DNA of 32,379 bases from Marseilla massiliensis (GCF_016899855.1 NZ_JACJJG010000031.1:1-32379); one strand, 5' to 3'; shown: positions 7,099 to 15,686, counted from the first letter of the stretch. Numbers and translations: made by a program. The notes: a model not told the origin generated them from the letters alone.

Positions 7099-10000
7099 TT
7101 ATGCCACTCCATATGTGGCGTTATATTGATTGATATATTGTTGAGATATTCTTGATTGGATAAATTTGTAATCTTCCATTTCTGGTTTTATCTGTGGAAA
7201 ATGATACAAACACCCATTGATGAGCGCCATGACCGTACGGTTAAAATAGGCATCTTTTTTCAAAATGTCATTACGGTCATAGACTTTTGCGTCTATTTCC
7301 TCTTTTATGATGTTGAGTATGGCTACAATCTCGTCGTCAAGAAAAGAGAACATAGGCTTCTGCCCTTTTTCTTCACGCAGCTTGTTGACCTCGCGTATTC
7401 GTTTGTGAACGCGGGCAAATTTCTCATCTCCTTTGTATTTTCTCAGAAGTACATTATTCCGTCTTTGAATGTCTTGTAACCGTTTGATGATGTCATCCAA
7501 AGCCTTGGTCTCTTCGTTGAATTTAGCAATAGTGTCAATCACAAACCCATGTTCCTTGAATCTCTCCATGAACGCATCGCGTAACGATATGTATTCTGGG
7601 TCATCTTGGTCTATGTTCTGTGTAAAGGATGTTATGGTACGATGCCACTTTTCTTTCAATTCAATTCCTCCACCAATCAGGCGCATTTCTTCTTGTCCAA
7701 TCTTCGAAAAATTGAACTCTATATCCATCATGGCCTCATTGATGAGTGCCTTAGTTTCTTCACTGGTGCTAAACACCTCCTTTTGATTTATAATATCAAT
7801 ACGATGTTGAACTTCTGAAAGTAGCTGTGGCAGTTTGGTTATCTCCAGCTTAGAGAACTGCTCCTTCATGTCATCATCACCGAAAGTACGCACAAGGTTT
7901 GCCATATTCTTTGCCGAAATCAAAGCCTGTTTTAACTCAAGTAGCACACTTTTGTCTTCTTCGGTTGATATTTCAGAGGAAAAAACTTCAGCGTTATTAT
8001 ATGAGTAATTAAAGAGCGTTTGGCGGACTCCTTTCATTTGTTTGATGATTTCTTCTTTATCTTCAATCACCTGTGTGAATGTGTCTGTTGCATTGCCCTC
8101 ACCAGTTTCATCCACATCATTAAAGCGATTTAGCTCTTGCAAATAAGCTTCATTGGTTTCTTCAAAGTTACGCTTTATATCGGCAAAATCTATCACAAAG
8201 CCGTAACGCATATCCTTGTATGGCCTATTCACCCGGGTTATTGCCTGCAAAAGATTATGGTCTTTTAGCTTTCGTCCGAAATATAAGCGTTTCAACCGTG
8301 GTGCATCAAACCCGGTAAGTAGCATATTGAAAACAATCAATATGTCTATGGTCATATTCTTTTTAAAATCCTTGATTATCTGCTTGCGTGTTTCCTTATC
8401 ATCTGTATCATAAAGAATGATACCTGCTTTGAGGGGCCGATATTTAGACTTATAATCCACGGCTGGTTCACCTACCACAAATGAGCCGTCAGCCAATTTT
8501 ATTTTAATAGGCTTTGGTTGAAGCTTTTCCCATTCTTCTTGGAATACTTCATAAAGCCTACGTGCTTGTTCACTAGTTTCGCATATTACCATACCTCCCA
8601 AAGTATCATCACCTTGTATTTTTCGGAACTCTTTCAAGTCATTGATAATATAGTGAGCCAATTCTCCTACATAGTTTGGATGCTCAATAATCTCAGACTT
8701 CTTGATGTCTTTCTTTTGTACTAAAGTGTCAAGTTTATCGTAAACTTCTGACAATCGTTCCTTATATGAAGTTTCAATATCCTCTCGGATGATTTTCAAC
8801 GTATATCCGTCTGCAATTGATTTATCATAGTAATAGGTATGAAGGTACTCTCCAAACACTTTGCAGGACGCTCGTTCTTCTTTTAGTAGAGGGGTTCCAG
8901 TAAGGGCTATTTTCACTGCTTCGGGATCTGCCTCAAAGAGGTTTGCAAGAAAACATCCCCCAGGTTTATATCCCCGGTGTGCTTCGTCAAGGATGAATAT
9001 ACGCTGAAGGTTGGTTGCATAGTTATTGATGCGAACTTTCTCCTTGTCTTCAGCAAAGCGTTGGATATTTACCACAGTTATTTCAGCTTGACCGCTTACT
9101 CCTTGTTGTGCCTGATTGTTTCGGAACTGCTCCATCAATTCTGCCCTTGAATTAGCTGTACTAACAACAAGCCCTCTTGCCTCAAATTCCTGCGTAGCCT
9201 GTTCCAAAAGGTCAAGCCTGTCTACAATGAAATAGAATTTAGCAACCTTATTTTGCTTGGCATAGAAATCATTGAGTATATAAGTCAAGTAGTACGACAA
9301 AGCTGTTTTACCACTACCTTGCGTATGCCATACAACCCCCGACTTGACACCTTCAGCGAGTTTCTTCTGGATGGCCAATGAAGCAAATAGTTGCTGGTAT
9401 CGCATAATGTGCTTTTGGTCGGTAGATTCTATTTTTCCATCTACTTCTCGTTCCATTTTCACATATGCAATGCCATATTTAATGATATAGAGCAACCGCT
9501 CTGGCGAACACATGGATGTTAGAATTCTATTTGTAGGAGTATTGATGTCAAGATTTGTCTGATACTCAGGGCTGGTATGAATCACTTGGCAGTTATAATC
9601 AGACAGAATACTCTTTTCTACAGTTTTGTTTATATCTTTATATGGATAGTCTCGGTGATATGGTGCAACTTTCATACTACCCGGATTCTCTTCCCTAAAA
9701 CAATTAAATGGTGAAAACAATCTCGCACCTGTGCAATAAAAAGCCCCTTGTATAGGTACAATGCCTCCAAGGGCGTCATACTCCATATTGTTGCTGAAAA
9801 TCATCAACTGGGTAGCGTTGATAAAACGGCGGAACTTCTTGTTCGGGAAACGCTCCCGATTCATTCTTGCGCTTTCTGCAACCATGCCTCCATGATTGTT
9901 TGGCTTTTTCACTTCGACGAAACACAAGGGCAAACCATTAACAAACAAGGTTATATCAGGACGGAATTCGTCTTGTCCATTCCTGCAAGTAAACTCCGCC

Positions 10001-10329
10001 GTAAAATGGAAATCGTTATTCTCAATATGGTCAAAGTCAATCAATCTTATAGGTGATACAGATTTAAGCCGATTATAAAAACTGCGACCTAAATCATCGT
10101 CATTAAGTTCTTTACGGATTTCTTTAAGTACTTGAAGAAATTCTCCTTCATGCCCAGGGTTTAAAGTTTTGAATTTATTCTCAAATACTCGAAGAAGTAT
10201 GTTGGTATCTCCATCATAGACACTGCCATTCATGTCTTCATGAAGTTTTCCAATATATGAATACCCCAATCGGGTAAGATGTACCATTGCTGGCATCTGT
10301 ACTCGTGTTGCTTCTGAAAATTGCTTCAT
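7099..10329 (-). CDS. hsdR: type I restriction endonuclease/translocase subunit
   Basis: A 1076-residue HsdR. The N-terminal nuclease domain shows RPDITLFVNG and FVEVKK (residues about 123-142), the PD-(D/E)XK centre. Superfamily 2 motor motifs follow: Walker A HTQGSGKTALS near 335-340, DEAHRG near 446, and helicase motif VI in LLQAITRVNRPY. The C-terminal part is a long helical region that binds HsdM. It translocates DNA with ATP and cleaves at a distance when the complex meets unmethylated sites. It lies 30 bp after the lipoprotein gene and 14 bp before hsdM. It appears intact. Confidence 0.96.
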   Translation of the reverse strand: MKQFSEATRVQMPAMVHLTRLGYSYIGKLHEDMNGSVYDGDTNILLRVFENKFKTLNPGHEGEFLQVLKEIRKELNDDDLGRSFYNRLKSVSPIRLIDFDHIENNDFHFTAEFTCRNGQDEFRPDITLFVNGLPLCFVEVKKPNNHGGMVAESARMNRERFPNKKFRRFINATQLMIFSNNMEYDALGGIVPIQGAFYCTGARLFSPFNCFREENPGSMKVAPYHRDYPYKDINKTVEKSILSDYNCQVIHTSPEYQTNLDINTPTNRILTSMCSPERLLYIIKYGIAYVKMEREVDGKIESTDQKHIMRYQQLFASLAIQKKLAEGVKSGVVWHTQGSGKTALSYYLTYILNDFYAKQNKVAKFYFIVDRLDLLEQATQEFEARGLVVSTANSRAELMEQFRNNQAQQGVSGQAEITVVNIQRFAEDKEKVRINNYATNLQRIFILDEAHRGYKPGGCFLANLFEADPEAVKIALTGTPLLKEERASCKVFGEYLHTYYYDKSIADGYTLKIIREDIETSYKERLSEVYDKLDTLVQKKDIKKSEIIEHPNYVGELAHYIINDLKEFRKIQGDDTLGGMVICETSEQARRLYEVFQEEWEKLQPKPIKIKLADGSFVVGEPAVDYKSKYRPLKAGIILYDTDDKETRKQIIKDFKKNMTIDILIVFNMLLTGFDAPRLKRLYFGRKLKDHNLLQAITRVNRPYKDMRYGFVIDFADIKRNFEETNEAYLQELNRFNDVDETGEGNATDTFTQVIEDKEEIIKQMKGVRQTLFNYSYNNAEVFSSEISTEEDKSVLLELKQALISAKNMANLVRTFGDDDMKEQFSKLEITKLPQLLSEVQHRIDIINQKEVFSTSEETKALINEAMMDIEFNFSKIGQEEMRLIGGGIELKEKWHRTITSFTQNIDQDDPEYISLRDAFMERFKEHGFVIDTIAKFNEETKALDDIIKRLQDIQRRNNVLLRKYKGDEKFARVHKRIREVNKLREEKGQKPMFSFLDDEIVAILNIIKEEIDAKVYDRNDILKKDAYFNRTVMALINGCLYHFPQIKPEMEDYKFIQSRISQQYINQYNATYGVA

Positions 10330-10359
10330 AATATGGCTTTGTGTATTATAAACAAGTAT

Positions 10360-10983
10360 TTATTTCTCTATAATACCATCAATGGTTTGCTTTATCTGCT
10401 CGAAACCTTGCGGGTCGTTGTCATCAAGCAACATTCTTATTTGAAGGGTCTCAAAATTTTCATCCGTTACAAGTAGTATATCTGCAAGCGACTTTATACC
10501 CAAACCATTTGCACATCTGAATCTATGATAGATTGCCCAGCCACAAAATTTATTTTCATCAAGAGACTTGTATCTATTTTTTATAATCATCTTATTTTCT
10601 TCAATCTCGTCATTGACCTTTTTCAGCCTATTACCTATTTCTTCCATTTCTTTTTTAGCTTGTCTATGTTGTTCTTTGCTATAAGCATCCCAAGAATTAG
10701 ACCAAATGGCAGCTGATGATTTTTCTCTATCATATTCATCTTGTAGTGCTTCTTGTTTGGAACGTAATTCCGCTATTTTATATGCGGCAGCACAAGCCTC
10801 ATAATCAGTATAGATAGAGGTGAATGCACTGTCCAACCTAGTTTCTACAGCTTCATAAGAACTTGCATCATTAAGGATTTTCTTAACCTCATTTTCTGCA
10901 AACAATGCGGCCTTTTCTTCTCTACTTTGGCCACATCCTACCACTATTAGTGATAATAATAAAAGTGATATTACATTTTTCAT
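10360..10983 (-). CDS. small coiled-coil lipoprotein in the hsd operon
   Basis: A 207-residue protein with a lipoprotein signal: a charged start, a leucine-rich segment and the lipobox VVGC, with cysteine about residue 17. The predicted mature protein is mostly charged and helical, with a likely coiled coil around residues 90-135. I do not recognise the family. It lies between the XRE gene (19 bp) and hsdR (30 bp) on the same strand, so it is probably co-transcribed with the restriction genes. A membrane-anchored protein in a type I operon is unusual. It may be unrelated cargo, or place a sensor at the envelope. No function is assigned. Confidence 0.8.
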   Translation of the reverse strand: MKNVISLLLLSLIVVGCGQSREEKAALFAENEVKKILNDASSYEAVETRLDSAFTSIYTDYEACAAAYKIAELRSKQEALQDEYDREKSSAAIWSNSWDAYSKEQHRQAKKEMEEIGNRLKKVNDEIEENKMIIKNRYKSLDENKFCGWAIYHRFRCANGLGIKSLADILLVTDENFETLQIRMLLDDNDPQGFEQIKQTIDGIIEK

Positions 10984-11002
10984 ATCATGAATTCTTTAAG
11001 TT

Positions 11003-11200
11003 TTAACTGAAGTTTATTATCTCGCTCACATTAACCTCCAGCAATTCCGAGATGCGTTTCAAAGTTGCCAAATCTGGTTGAGTGGTATTGGTACACCATT
11101 TTGATACAGTCGTTTGGTTTACTCCCAACTGTTCGGCCAACCATTTGTTGGTTCTCTTCTTTTTAACTAGTACAAGCTTTAATTGATTCAAATCTTCCAT
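11003..11200 (-). CDS. XRE-family regulator heading the type I operon
   Basis: A 65-residue, single-domain helix-turn-helix protein. The recognition region is NKWLAEQLGVNQTTVSKW, followed by TNTTQPDLATLKRISELL. The ATG at 11200 (MEDLNQLK) is preferred to an upstream alternative start because it matches the start of the paralogue at 30884-31102; the two share about 36 of 64 residues. Size and placement resemble controller proteins of restriction systems, which delay restriction until methylation is established. It is the first gene of the operon that leads to hsdR, hsdM and hsdS, and probably autoregulates from the promoter at 11217-11241. Family certain, controller role inferred. Confidence 0.9.
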   Translation of the reverse strand: MEDLNQLKLVLVKKKRTNKWLAEQLGVNQTTVSKWCTNTTQPDLATLKRISELLEVNVSEIINFS

Positions 11201-11216
11201 ATTGCCAATATAATGC

Positions 11217-11241
11217 TTTTGGTGCAAATATAATGATTTTA
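11217..11241 (-). promoter_or_regulatory. promoter/operator of the XRE-hsd operon
   Basis: On the minus strand TATATTTG (11225-11232) fits the -7 consensus TAnnTTTG, 24 bp before the XRE start. The 25-bp segment is identical at 22 positions to 31114-31138, the promoter of the paralogous XRE gene. An inverted pair GGTGCA/TGCACC (11221-11226 and 11251-11256) brackets it and may be an operator. The promoter is supported by motif and conservation; the operator is a guess. Confidence 0.65.
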
Positions 11242-11304
11242 CGCGATAAATGCACCTTGTGTTTCAACATTTAATGTGATGTAACTGATTTAGAGCATTG
11301 CGAG

Positions 11305-12057
11305 CTATGGATTATGAGCAATAGAAACAATATGTTCATCTATTTTGATCCTATGCTTCCCTGTTGTTGTACGCAAGTTCTTTCTGATTGTGTCAAGAGT
11401 AGAATTGGCAAACCATTCATGGAATGTTTGCATAACAAATTGTGCCGTGATATCCCGACTGATGTTGTATTGAAAAGCAATGTTCCAAGCAAAATTCTTT
11501 AGTGAGATTTGTGTAACTGTTGTACGTCGTTTGATGTGGATGTTTACGCTAAGAGCTTTCCGATTGGTGACAAAGTATCGGACGCATTCGCAGATTTGGA
11601 AGATTTCTTCTTCGCTAAAATCAAATTGCCTGAATGTGTTTCGGGTGTATTGCAATACGGCTTGTAGTTTTTCGTCTTCTTCCCTTTCTTTTTGCTGAAG
11701 ATATTGTCGTTCCTCATGCAGGTACTCATAATGGAATAACTCTATCCGTTTCATTTGAATATCGTCATTGCCAACCATAGATATAGCAGTTGCTAAAGTG
11801 CTATCATCTTTAGATTGTCGGTTAGATTTCGTAGGCTTATGGAAGAATAAAGAAGCAAGAGATATTATATGTGCCGACAGAGAGAGGCATAAATGGTAAA
11901 TGAGTTTTAGAGCAACATAACAAGCTACCATGATAAAAGGGAGAATGCTTAGCTGTATGCCCAAAGCATCACTCACAGGAAATGATATTGTGGACGCCAG
12001 AAGCACCGTTACTACTTCTATCGCCCAGGATTGGAATATATGTTGCCTTTGCTTCAT
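11305..12057 (-). CDS. membrane-anchored coiled-coil protein of unknown function (copy 1)
   Basis: A 250-residue protein with hydrophobic segments at about 12-32 and 35-70, then a charged linker, a likely coiled coil (EERQYLQQKEREEDEKLQ, about 113-132) and a C-terminal domain of about 110 residues. That domain starts FSEEE and contains RDITAQFVMQTFHEWF. It aligns with the C-terminal domain of the protein at 31206-31910: FSEEE, a spaced Q-L, R-DI, F--Q-F---F. Each is encoded just upstream of an XRE regulator, about 103 bp away. I do not recognise the family. Its own promoter lies 27 bp upstream. A role with the XRE protein in sensing is possible but only inferred. Confidence 0.8.
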   Translation of the reverse strand: MKQRQHIFQSWAIEVVTVLLASTISFPVSDALGIQLSILPFIMVACYVALKLIYHLCLSLSAHIISLASLFFHKPTKSNRQSKDDSTLATAISMVGNDDIQMKRIELFHYEYLHEERQYLQQKEREEDEKLQAVLQYTRNTFRQFDFSEEEIFQICECVRYFVTNRKALSVNIHIKRRTTVTQISLKNFAWNIAFQYNISRDITAQFVMQTFHEWFANSTLDTIRKNLRTTTGKHRIKIDEHIVSIAHNP

Positions 12058-12083
12058 AACTATTTTTATCTACGATTATTTTG

Positions 12084-12091
12084 CAAAAGTA
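12084..12091 (-). promoter_or_regulatory. -7 element for the membrane protein gene
   Basis: On the minus strand TACTTTTG matches TAnnTTTG and lies 27 bp ahead of the ATG at 12057, a normal Bacteroidota spacing. Confidence 0.5.
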
Positions 12092-12344
12092 TAACGTATT
12101 TCCATAAAAAACGAAAGTCAAAAATAAGCGAAAAAGATACAATGTCTTCGTTTTATGCGTTTTGTGAAAAGAAGAGCAAAACAAGTGCAAATATCCAACA
12201 TCAAATGAAAACATCTGCAAATACAAAATACATAGTTAAATAATCATAAATCTTTCTTTTGCCGTGGAAATATCTCTTTTTACTCTTGCTTTTCAATATA
12301 TGACCACTAAAATAATTCATATTTGTACCATGAAATTATAAATA

Positions 12345-12355
12345 GCTGATATTCA
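12345..12355 (+). other. candidate left attachment core (weak)
   Basis: GCTGATATTCA occurs here and again at 32304-32314, next to the break in a truncated gene. An 11-bp match between two AT-rich flanks could be chance, so this is only a lead for the element's ends. Confidence 0.2.
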
Positions 12356-12363
12356 TAGCATAT

Positions 12364-12371
12364 TATATTTG
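12364..12371 (+). promoter_or_regulatory. -7 promoter element ahead of the Xis/integrase genes
   Basis: TATATTTG matches TAnnTTTG. Transcripts from here would pass through the hairpin at 12421-12449 before reaching the Xis-like gene at 12599, giving a leader of about 220 bases. Confidence 0.45.
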
Positions 12372-12420
12372 AGGAAGTCAAATGATTCCGATAAGTAAAT
12401 ACATACTAAATCGCAAGCAA

Positions 12421-12451
12421 AAGCGTGCAGCTCAACGAGTTGCACGCTTTT
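12421..12451 (+). terminator. intrinsic terminator or attenuator in the Xis leader
   Basis: The stem AAGCGTGCA/TGCACGCTT continues through a G-T pair into CTC/GAG with loop AAC, giving a 13-bp hairpin followed by TTTTT. It sits about 50 bp downstream of the -7 element and upstream of the Xis-like and integrase genes. It could attenuate their expression or shield them from outside transcription. Confidence 0.7.
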
Positions 12452-12505
12452 TGCGTTTATGGGGTTCTTGGTTTCTATGCCTTTTTTACGCCCTTTTTTA
12501 TCCCT

Positions 12506-12527
12506 TATTTGCGACATATTTGCGACA
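12506..12527 (+). repeat. 11-bp perfect tandem repeat (iteron-like)
   Basis: TATTTGCGACA occurs twice head to tail. The 11-bp period places both copies on one face of the helix, as expected for sites bound by an integrase arm domain or by the Xis-like protein encoded just downstream. Confidence 0.6.
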
Positions 12528-12533
12528 AGACAA

Positions 12534-12598
12534 AAAAGTAGATAATGTGGGACAAAATCCTACTAATCTCGACTAATACATACTTAAAAGTAGATAAT
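12534..12598 (+). repeat. 13-bp direct repeat flanking the Xis start
   Basis: AAAAGTAGATAAT occurs at 12534-12546 and 12586-12598, 52 bp apart. The second copy abuts the ATG of the Xis-like gene, so a protein bound there could repress its translation or transcription. Confidence 0.55.
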
Positions 12599-13162
12599 AT
12601 GCCAACAATCGGATTTGAAATCAAACGGAAGTGTAAGGTGTGCGGTAAAACATTTATCGCAAAGACACTTGACAGCCACTATTGTTCGCCTAAATGCAGT
12701 AAGGTGGCGTGGAAGCGTAAAAAGGACGCAAAGGATAGAAACGCACGGTTAGAAACCATAGCCCGGCAAATCCCTGACATACGGGAATATCTTTCAGTAA
12801 AGGAAGCTGTGGCCATGTTCGGTGTGGAACGTAATACCTTATATCGGCTGATAAAATCAGGACGCATTCCAGCCGTCAATATCGGCACCCGGCTCATACG
12901 CATTAAGCGTTCAGACATGGAGAAACTTTTTCTTACTCGTCCAAAGAGTCTTGCTGAAAAAGAGAAACCTATTCCCAAACTTTATAGTATGGAGCCGGAG
13001 GACTGTTATACCATTGCTCAGGTTTGTGAGAAATATCATATCAATGACAGTTCCGTATGGGCGCACGTCAGAAAATACTCCATTCCATCCCGGCAAATCG
13101 GGAACTATGTGTATGTACCCAAACAAGAAATAGATAACCTTTATAAATCAGAGATAGAATGA
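12599..13162 (+). CDS. Xis-like protein with zinc finger and two HTH domains
   Basis: A 187-residue protein. Residues about 8-35 form a four-cysteine cluster (CKVCGKTF and CSPKC). Two excisionase-type helix-turn-helix modules follow: EYLSVKEAVAMFGVERNTLY with RLIKSGRIPAV (about 62-105), and CYTIAQVCEKYHINDSSVW (about 133-180). ATG 12599 is chosen because the homologous part begins there and an earlier in-frame start adds only an unlikely leader. Its stop overlaps the integrase ATG by 4 bp, so the two are translated together. It probably binds the repeats upstream and directs excision or controls integrase expression. The DNA-binding role is clear; excision activity is inferred. Confidence 0.85.
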   Translation: MPTIGFEIKRKCKVCGKTFIAKTLDSHYCSPKCSKVAWKRKKDAKDRNARLETIARQIPDIREYLSVKEAVAMFGVERNTLYRLIKSGRIPAVNIGTRLIRIKRSDMEKLFLTRPKSLAEKEKPIPKLYSMEPEDCYTIAQVCEKYHINDSSVWAHVRKYSIPSRQIGNYVYVPKQEIDNLYKSEIE

Positions 13163-14421
13163 AGAAAACATTGCCTAACACAAAAGTGACCGTCAAGCTC
13201 AGGAGGTCAAGATACAAAGAAGAGTGGTATCTGATTATCGAATCGTACCCAGTGTATAAACGTGGCTCAAACAGAGCGAGCCGAGTGGTAGAGTCAATCA
13301 ATCGGACTATATCCACACCCATTTGGGACAAGTCATCCATCGCACGAATTCTGCCGGATGGCAGTTTCAACTACAAGCCGAAGAGGGATTTGAACGGAAT
13401 TATTCAATGCCGTTCCACAATCGACCAGGAAGCTTGTATCTATGCCGATAATGTCCGGAAGTTGCGTCAGCATGAGTACGATAGTGCCATTCTCTATACA
13501 GATAAGGAAAATGAACTTGCAGCGCAGAATGAACGTAGTGAACAGGACTTCATCAAATACTTCAACGGTATCATCAGCAAACGCCATCCCAACAGTTCAA
13601 ATTCGATTATCGTCAATTGGATGCGTGTGGGCGAATTGTTGAAAATTTATTCGCAAGGGAATCCCATCCCGTTCAAATCCATCTCCGTAAAATTGCTTGA
13701 GGACATCAAGATGTTCCTACTCCGTGCCCCAATGGGAGGCAACAAGAAGGGCACAATCTCACAGAATACGGCATCCACCTATTTCTCCATTGTCAAGGCA
13801 GGGCTGAAACAGGCTTTTATAGATGAATATCTCACGGTTGACATCAGCGCAAAGGTAAAAGGCATTAGTCAGATTGAAAAGCCACGTGTCGCACTCAGCA
13901 TGAACGAAGTGCAGATGCTGGTAGATACGCCCTGCAAGGACGATGTGCTGAAACGTGCGTTCCTGTTCTCAATCCTGACCGGCTTACGGCATAGCGACAT
14001 TAAGCCGTTGAAGTGGAAACAGATTCAGCAGACAAGCAAAGGAACGTGGCAGGCCGTGGTTGTACAGCAAAAGACAAAGAAGCTCGATTGTAAGCCCGTT
14101 ACTGCACAGGCGTTGCAACTGTGTGGTGAACGCCCGGATGATGATGAACGCCTGGTGTTCGAGGGTCTAACAGATATTTCTTGGATTTCCCATCCGTTGA
14201 AAGAATGGATAGAGGCATCAGGCATAAAGAAGCACGTAACTTTTCATTGCGGACGTCATAGTTTCGCCTCGTTGCTCCTTGAAAACGGCGTAGATATTTA
14301 TACGATAAAGTCTTTAATGGGACATACCAATGTCAAAACAACTCAAATTTATACTCATCTTGTGGATGCAGCAAAGGAGAAAGCAGCCAATACATTACAT
14401 ATAGATAACCTGCCCGTATAA
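13159..14421 (+). CDS. tyrosine integrase of the mobilizable element
   Basis: A 420-residue site-specific integrase. The N-terminal arm-binding region (about 1-110) precedes a SAM-like core-binding domain (about 120-220) and the catalytic domain. Catalytic residues are visible: Arg in LTGLRHSDIKPLKW, Lys in QQKTKKLDC, HxxR in TFHCGRHSF, His in LMGHTNV and Tyr in QIYTHLVD. It would integrate and excise the element at an attachment site. It starts inside the stop of the Xis-like gene and is followed by a good terminator. It differs from the hsdS invertase in having the extra arm domain. Confidence 0.95.
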   Translation: MKKTLPNTKVTVKLRRSRYKEEWYLIIESYPVYKRGSNRASRVVESINRTISTPIWDKSSIARILPDGSFNYKPKRDLNGIIQCRSTIDQEACIYADNVRKLRQHEYDSAILYTDKENELAAQNERSEQDFIKYFNGIISKRHPNSSNSIIVNWMRVGELLKIYSQGNPIPFKSISVKLLEDIKMFLLRAPMGGNKKGTISQNTASTYFSIVKAGLKQAFIDEYLTVDISAKVKGISQIEKPRVALSMNEVQMLVDTPCKDDVLKRAFLFSILTGLRHSDIKPLKWKQIQQTSKGTWQAVVVQQKTKKLDCKPVTAQALQLCGERPDDDERLVFEGLTDISWISHPLKEWIEASGIKKHVTFHCGRHSFASLLLENGVDIYTIKSLMGHTNVKTTQIYTHLVDAAKEKAANTLHIDNLPV

Positions 14422-14494
14422 GGTCGCGGTGCTAATTTCCACCATTGAGCATCAGTTACTTATGTAAAGGAATTCTCTATTTACCACCCATTTG

Positions 14495-14532
14495 CCCCTC
14501 ATGAAGCACCATGCTTTTTGAGGGGTTTTCTT
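14495..14532 (+). terminator. intrinsic terminator after the integrase gene
   Basis: The stem CCCCTCA/TGAGGGG with an inner stem AAGCA/TGCTT (loop CCA) is followed by TTTTCTTT. It ends the Xis-integrase transcript. The rest of the 313-bp gap (14422-14734) holds no gene that I can see, only the promoter of the next gene. Confidence 0.85.
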
Positions 14533-14700
14533 TGTTATATCCCCGAAGTCCTATTGTTTTTCTAATTCCGCTCATGTTTTTATTCCATCAGTTACCTTTC
14601 ATAAGAGCAGGTGTCTTAATGAAACTTAAATCTGCATGTGGTAACAAAGGGGCAGAGTGGTGATTGTCCGGCACCTATTTAGCACCCGTAAGCATCCATA

Positions 14701-14708
14701 TAGTTTTG
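14701..14708 (+). promoter_or_regulatory. -7 element for the primase/mobilization genes
   Basis: TAGTTTTG matches TAnnTTTG and lies 26 bp before the ATG at 14735. It probably starts the transcript that continues through the primase and PriCT-2/DUF3987 genes. Confidence 0.5.
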
Positions 14709-14734
14709 CGGCATAAACTTAAAAACGTGAGAAT

Positions 14735-15088
14735 ATGAGTTATACCGTAAATTCATTGGAGGAAATGCCAAATGCATTGTCCTACCTGATTAAGACTGTT
14801 GAAGAATTACAGTCCACCGTAAAAGCCTTGCAGCATAAGCAGGCAAGTGATTCACCTAAATGGATGGATATAGATGAGCTTTGTGCTTATCTGCCATCAC
14901 ATCCGGCTAAGCAAACGGTTTATGGATGGGTGTCAGCCAAACAGATACCCGTACATAAGATAAATAAGGCATTGGCTTTTTTACAATCGGAAATAGATGA
15001 TTGGTTGAAGAGCAAAGTCCACAAGACACAGGACGACCTTATGTTGGAAGCCGAACAATTTGTCAAATCCAAAAAGATTATCAGATAA
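14735..15088 (+). CDS. helix-turn-helix protein of the element
   Basis: A 117-residue protein with an N-terminal helical segment (VEELQSTVKALQHKQ, about 27-43) that could dimerise. A MerR/excisionase-like helix-turn-helix follows (WMDIDELCAYLPSHPAKQTV with YGWVSAKQIPVHKI). Its stop is one base before the next ATG. Such proteins sit ahead of the primase gene in many Bacteroidota mobilizable elements. It may control this operon or act in replication or excision. Fold confident, role uncertain. Confidence 0.8.
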   Translation: MSYTVNSLEEMPNALSYLIKTVEELQSTVKALQHKQASDSPKWMDIDELCAYLPSHPAKQTVYGWVSAKQIPVHKINKALAFLQSEIDDWLKSKVHKTQDDLMLEAEQFVKSKKIIR

Positions 15089-15089
15089 T

Positions 15090-15686
15090 ATGGAAGCGAC
15101 GGATTATTGTTTTTCATTTTTTCGTAAGCCCATCCAGAACATTGAGCCGTTAAGGGCAATAGGCATTGTGGATGTGTACCGATATGTGGTTGGCCATTAT
15201 GCCCAACCACAAACGGAAACTCTGCGTTCAATGACTTCTCTTGCGGATGTCAAAAAATATAAGGCTTCTCACTTTGACTATTGCACTTTCTCCGGTCTTT
15301 TCCGCAAGCGGAATGAAAAGGAACTGATAATGCACTCAGGACTGATGTGTCTGGATTTTGACCATGTAGAGAATATGGATGAAGTGAAGCAACAGATTCT
15401 CAATCACGAATATTTTGATACGGAACTGCTGTTCACCAGCCCTTCAGGAAATGGATTGAAGTGGATTATACCTGTGGATTTGAAAGGATGGGAACATTCA
15501 CGCTTTTTCAAGGCTGTTGCCAACTGCATCCGTGCTACCGGATTGCCAAAGGTGGATATGTCGGGGAGCGATGTGGCGCGCGCCTGTTTCCTGCCTTACG
15601 ACCCACAAGCATATATTAACCCTAAATACAACGAGTATGTCAAAGAAAATATTTTCCGCCCAAGATTGGGAGAATGTCCCTTTTGA
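15090..15686 (+). CDS. VirE-N/BT4734-like primase-fold protein
   Basis: A 198-residue protein. Its core shows HSGLMCLDFDHVENMDEV and, after about 30 residues, LLFTSPSGNGLKWIIPVD. These correspond to the acidic and glycine-rich motifs of the VirE N-terminal (BT4734-like) domain, related to archaeo-eukaryotic primases. It likely primes replication of the excised or newly transferred element. ATG 15090 follows the preceding stop directly. Its 3' end overlaps the PriCT-2/DUF3987 gene by 50 bp. In other elements the two domains can form one chain. Confidence 0.85.
   Translation: MEATDYCFSFFRKPIQNIEPLRAIGIVDVYRYVVGHYAQPQTETLRSMTSLADVKKYKASHFDYCTFSGLFRKRNEKELIMHSGLMCLDFDHVENMDEVKQQILNHEYFDTELLFTSPSGNGLKWIIPVDLKGWEHSRFFKAVANCIRATGLPKVDMSGSDVARACFLPYDPQAYINPKYNEYVKENIFRPRLGECPF

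Larger units (their letters stand above)
12092..12598. other. intergenic control region, likely left end of the mobile element
   Basis: This 507-bp stretch separates the minus-strand membrane gene from the plus-strand Xis-like gene. The first half is AT-rich with no recognisable gene. The second half holds a -7 element, a strong hairpin with T-run, an 11-bp tandem repeat and a 13-bp direct repeat, listed separately. Together these look like the regulatory and recombinase-binding region at the integrase end of an integrative element. No tRNA target was found, and the attachment core could not be fixed. Confidence 0.55.

Noticed and set aside
12031..12243. 70-codon plus-strand frame crossing the membrane gene start
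   Set aside because: It begins inside the opposite-strand gene and its promoter and reads as low-complexity, lysine- and serine-rich sequence without a motif.
12092..12345. Search for a tRNA target site or CRISPR-like repeats near the integrase
   Set aside because: No tRNA-like cloverleaf and no regularly spaced repeats were found here or elsewhere in the window.
12382..12576. 64-codon plus-strand frame starting just after the -7 element
   Set aside because: It contains the terminator-like hairpin and a tandem repeat, its composition is poor, and it overlaps the control region. A leader peptide is possible but not supported.
15517..15636. N-terminal extension of the DUF3987 protein
   Set aside because: These 40 codons are an alternative frame of the primase gene. 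ATG 15637 starts the natural-looking protein.
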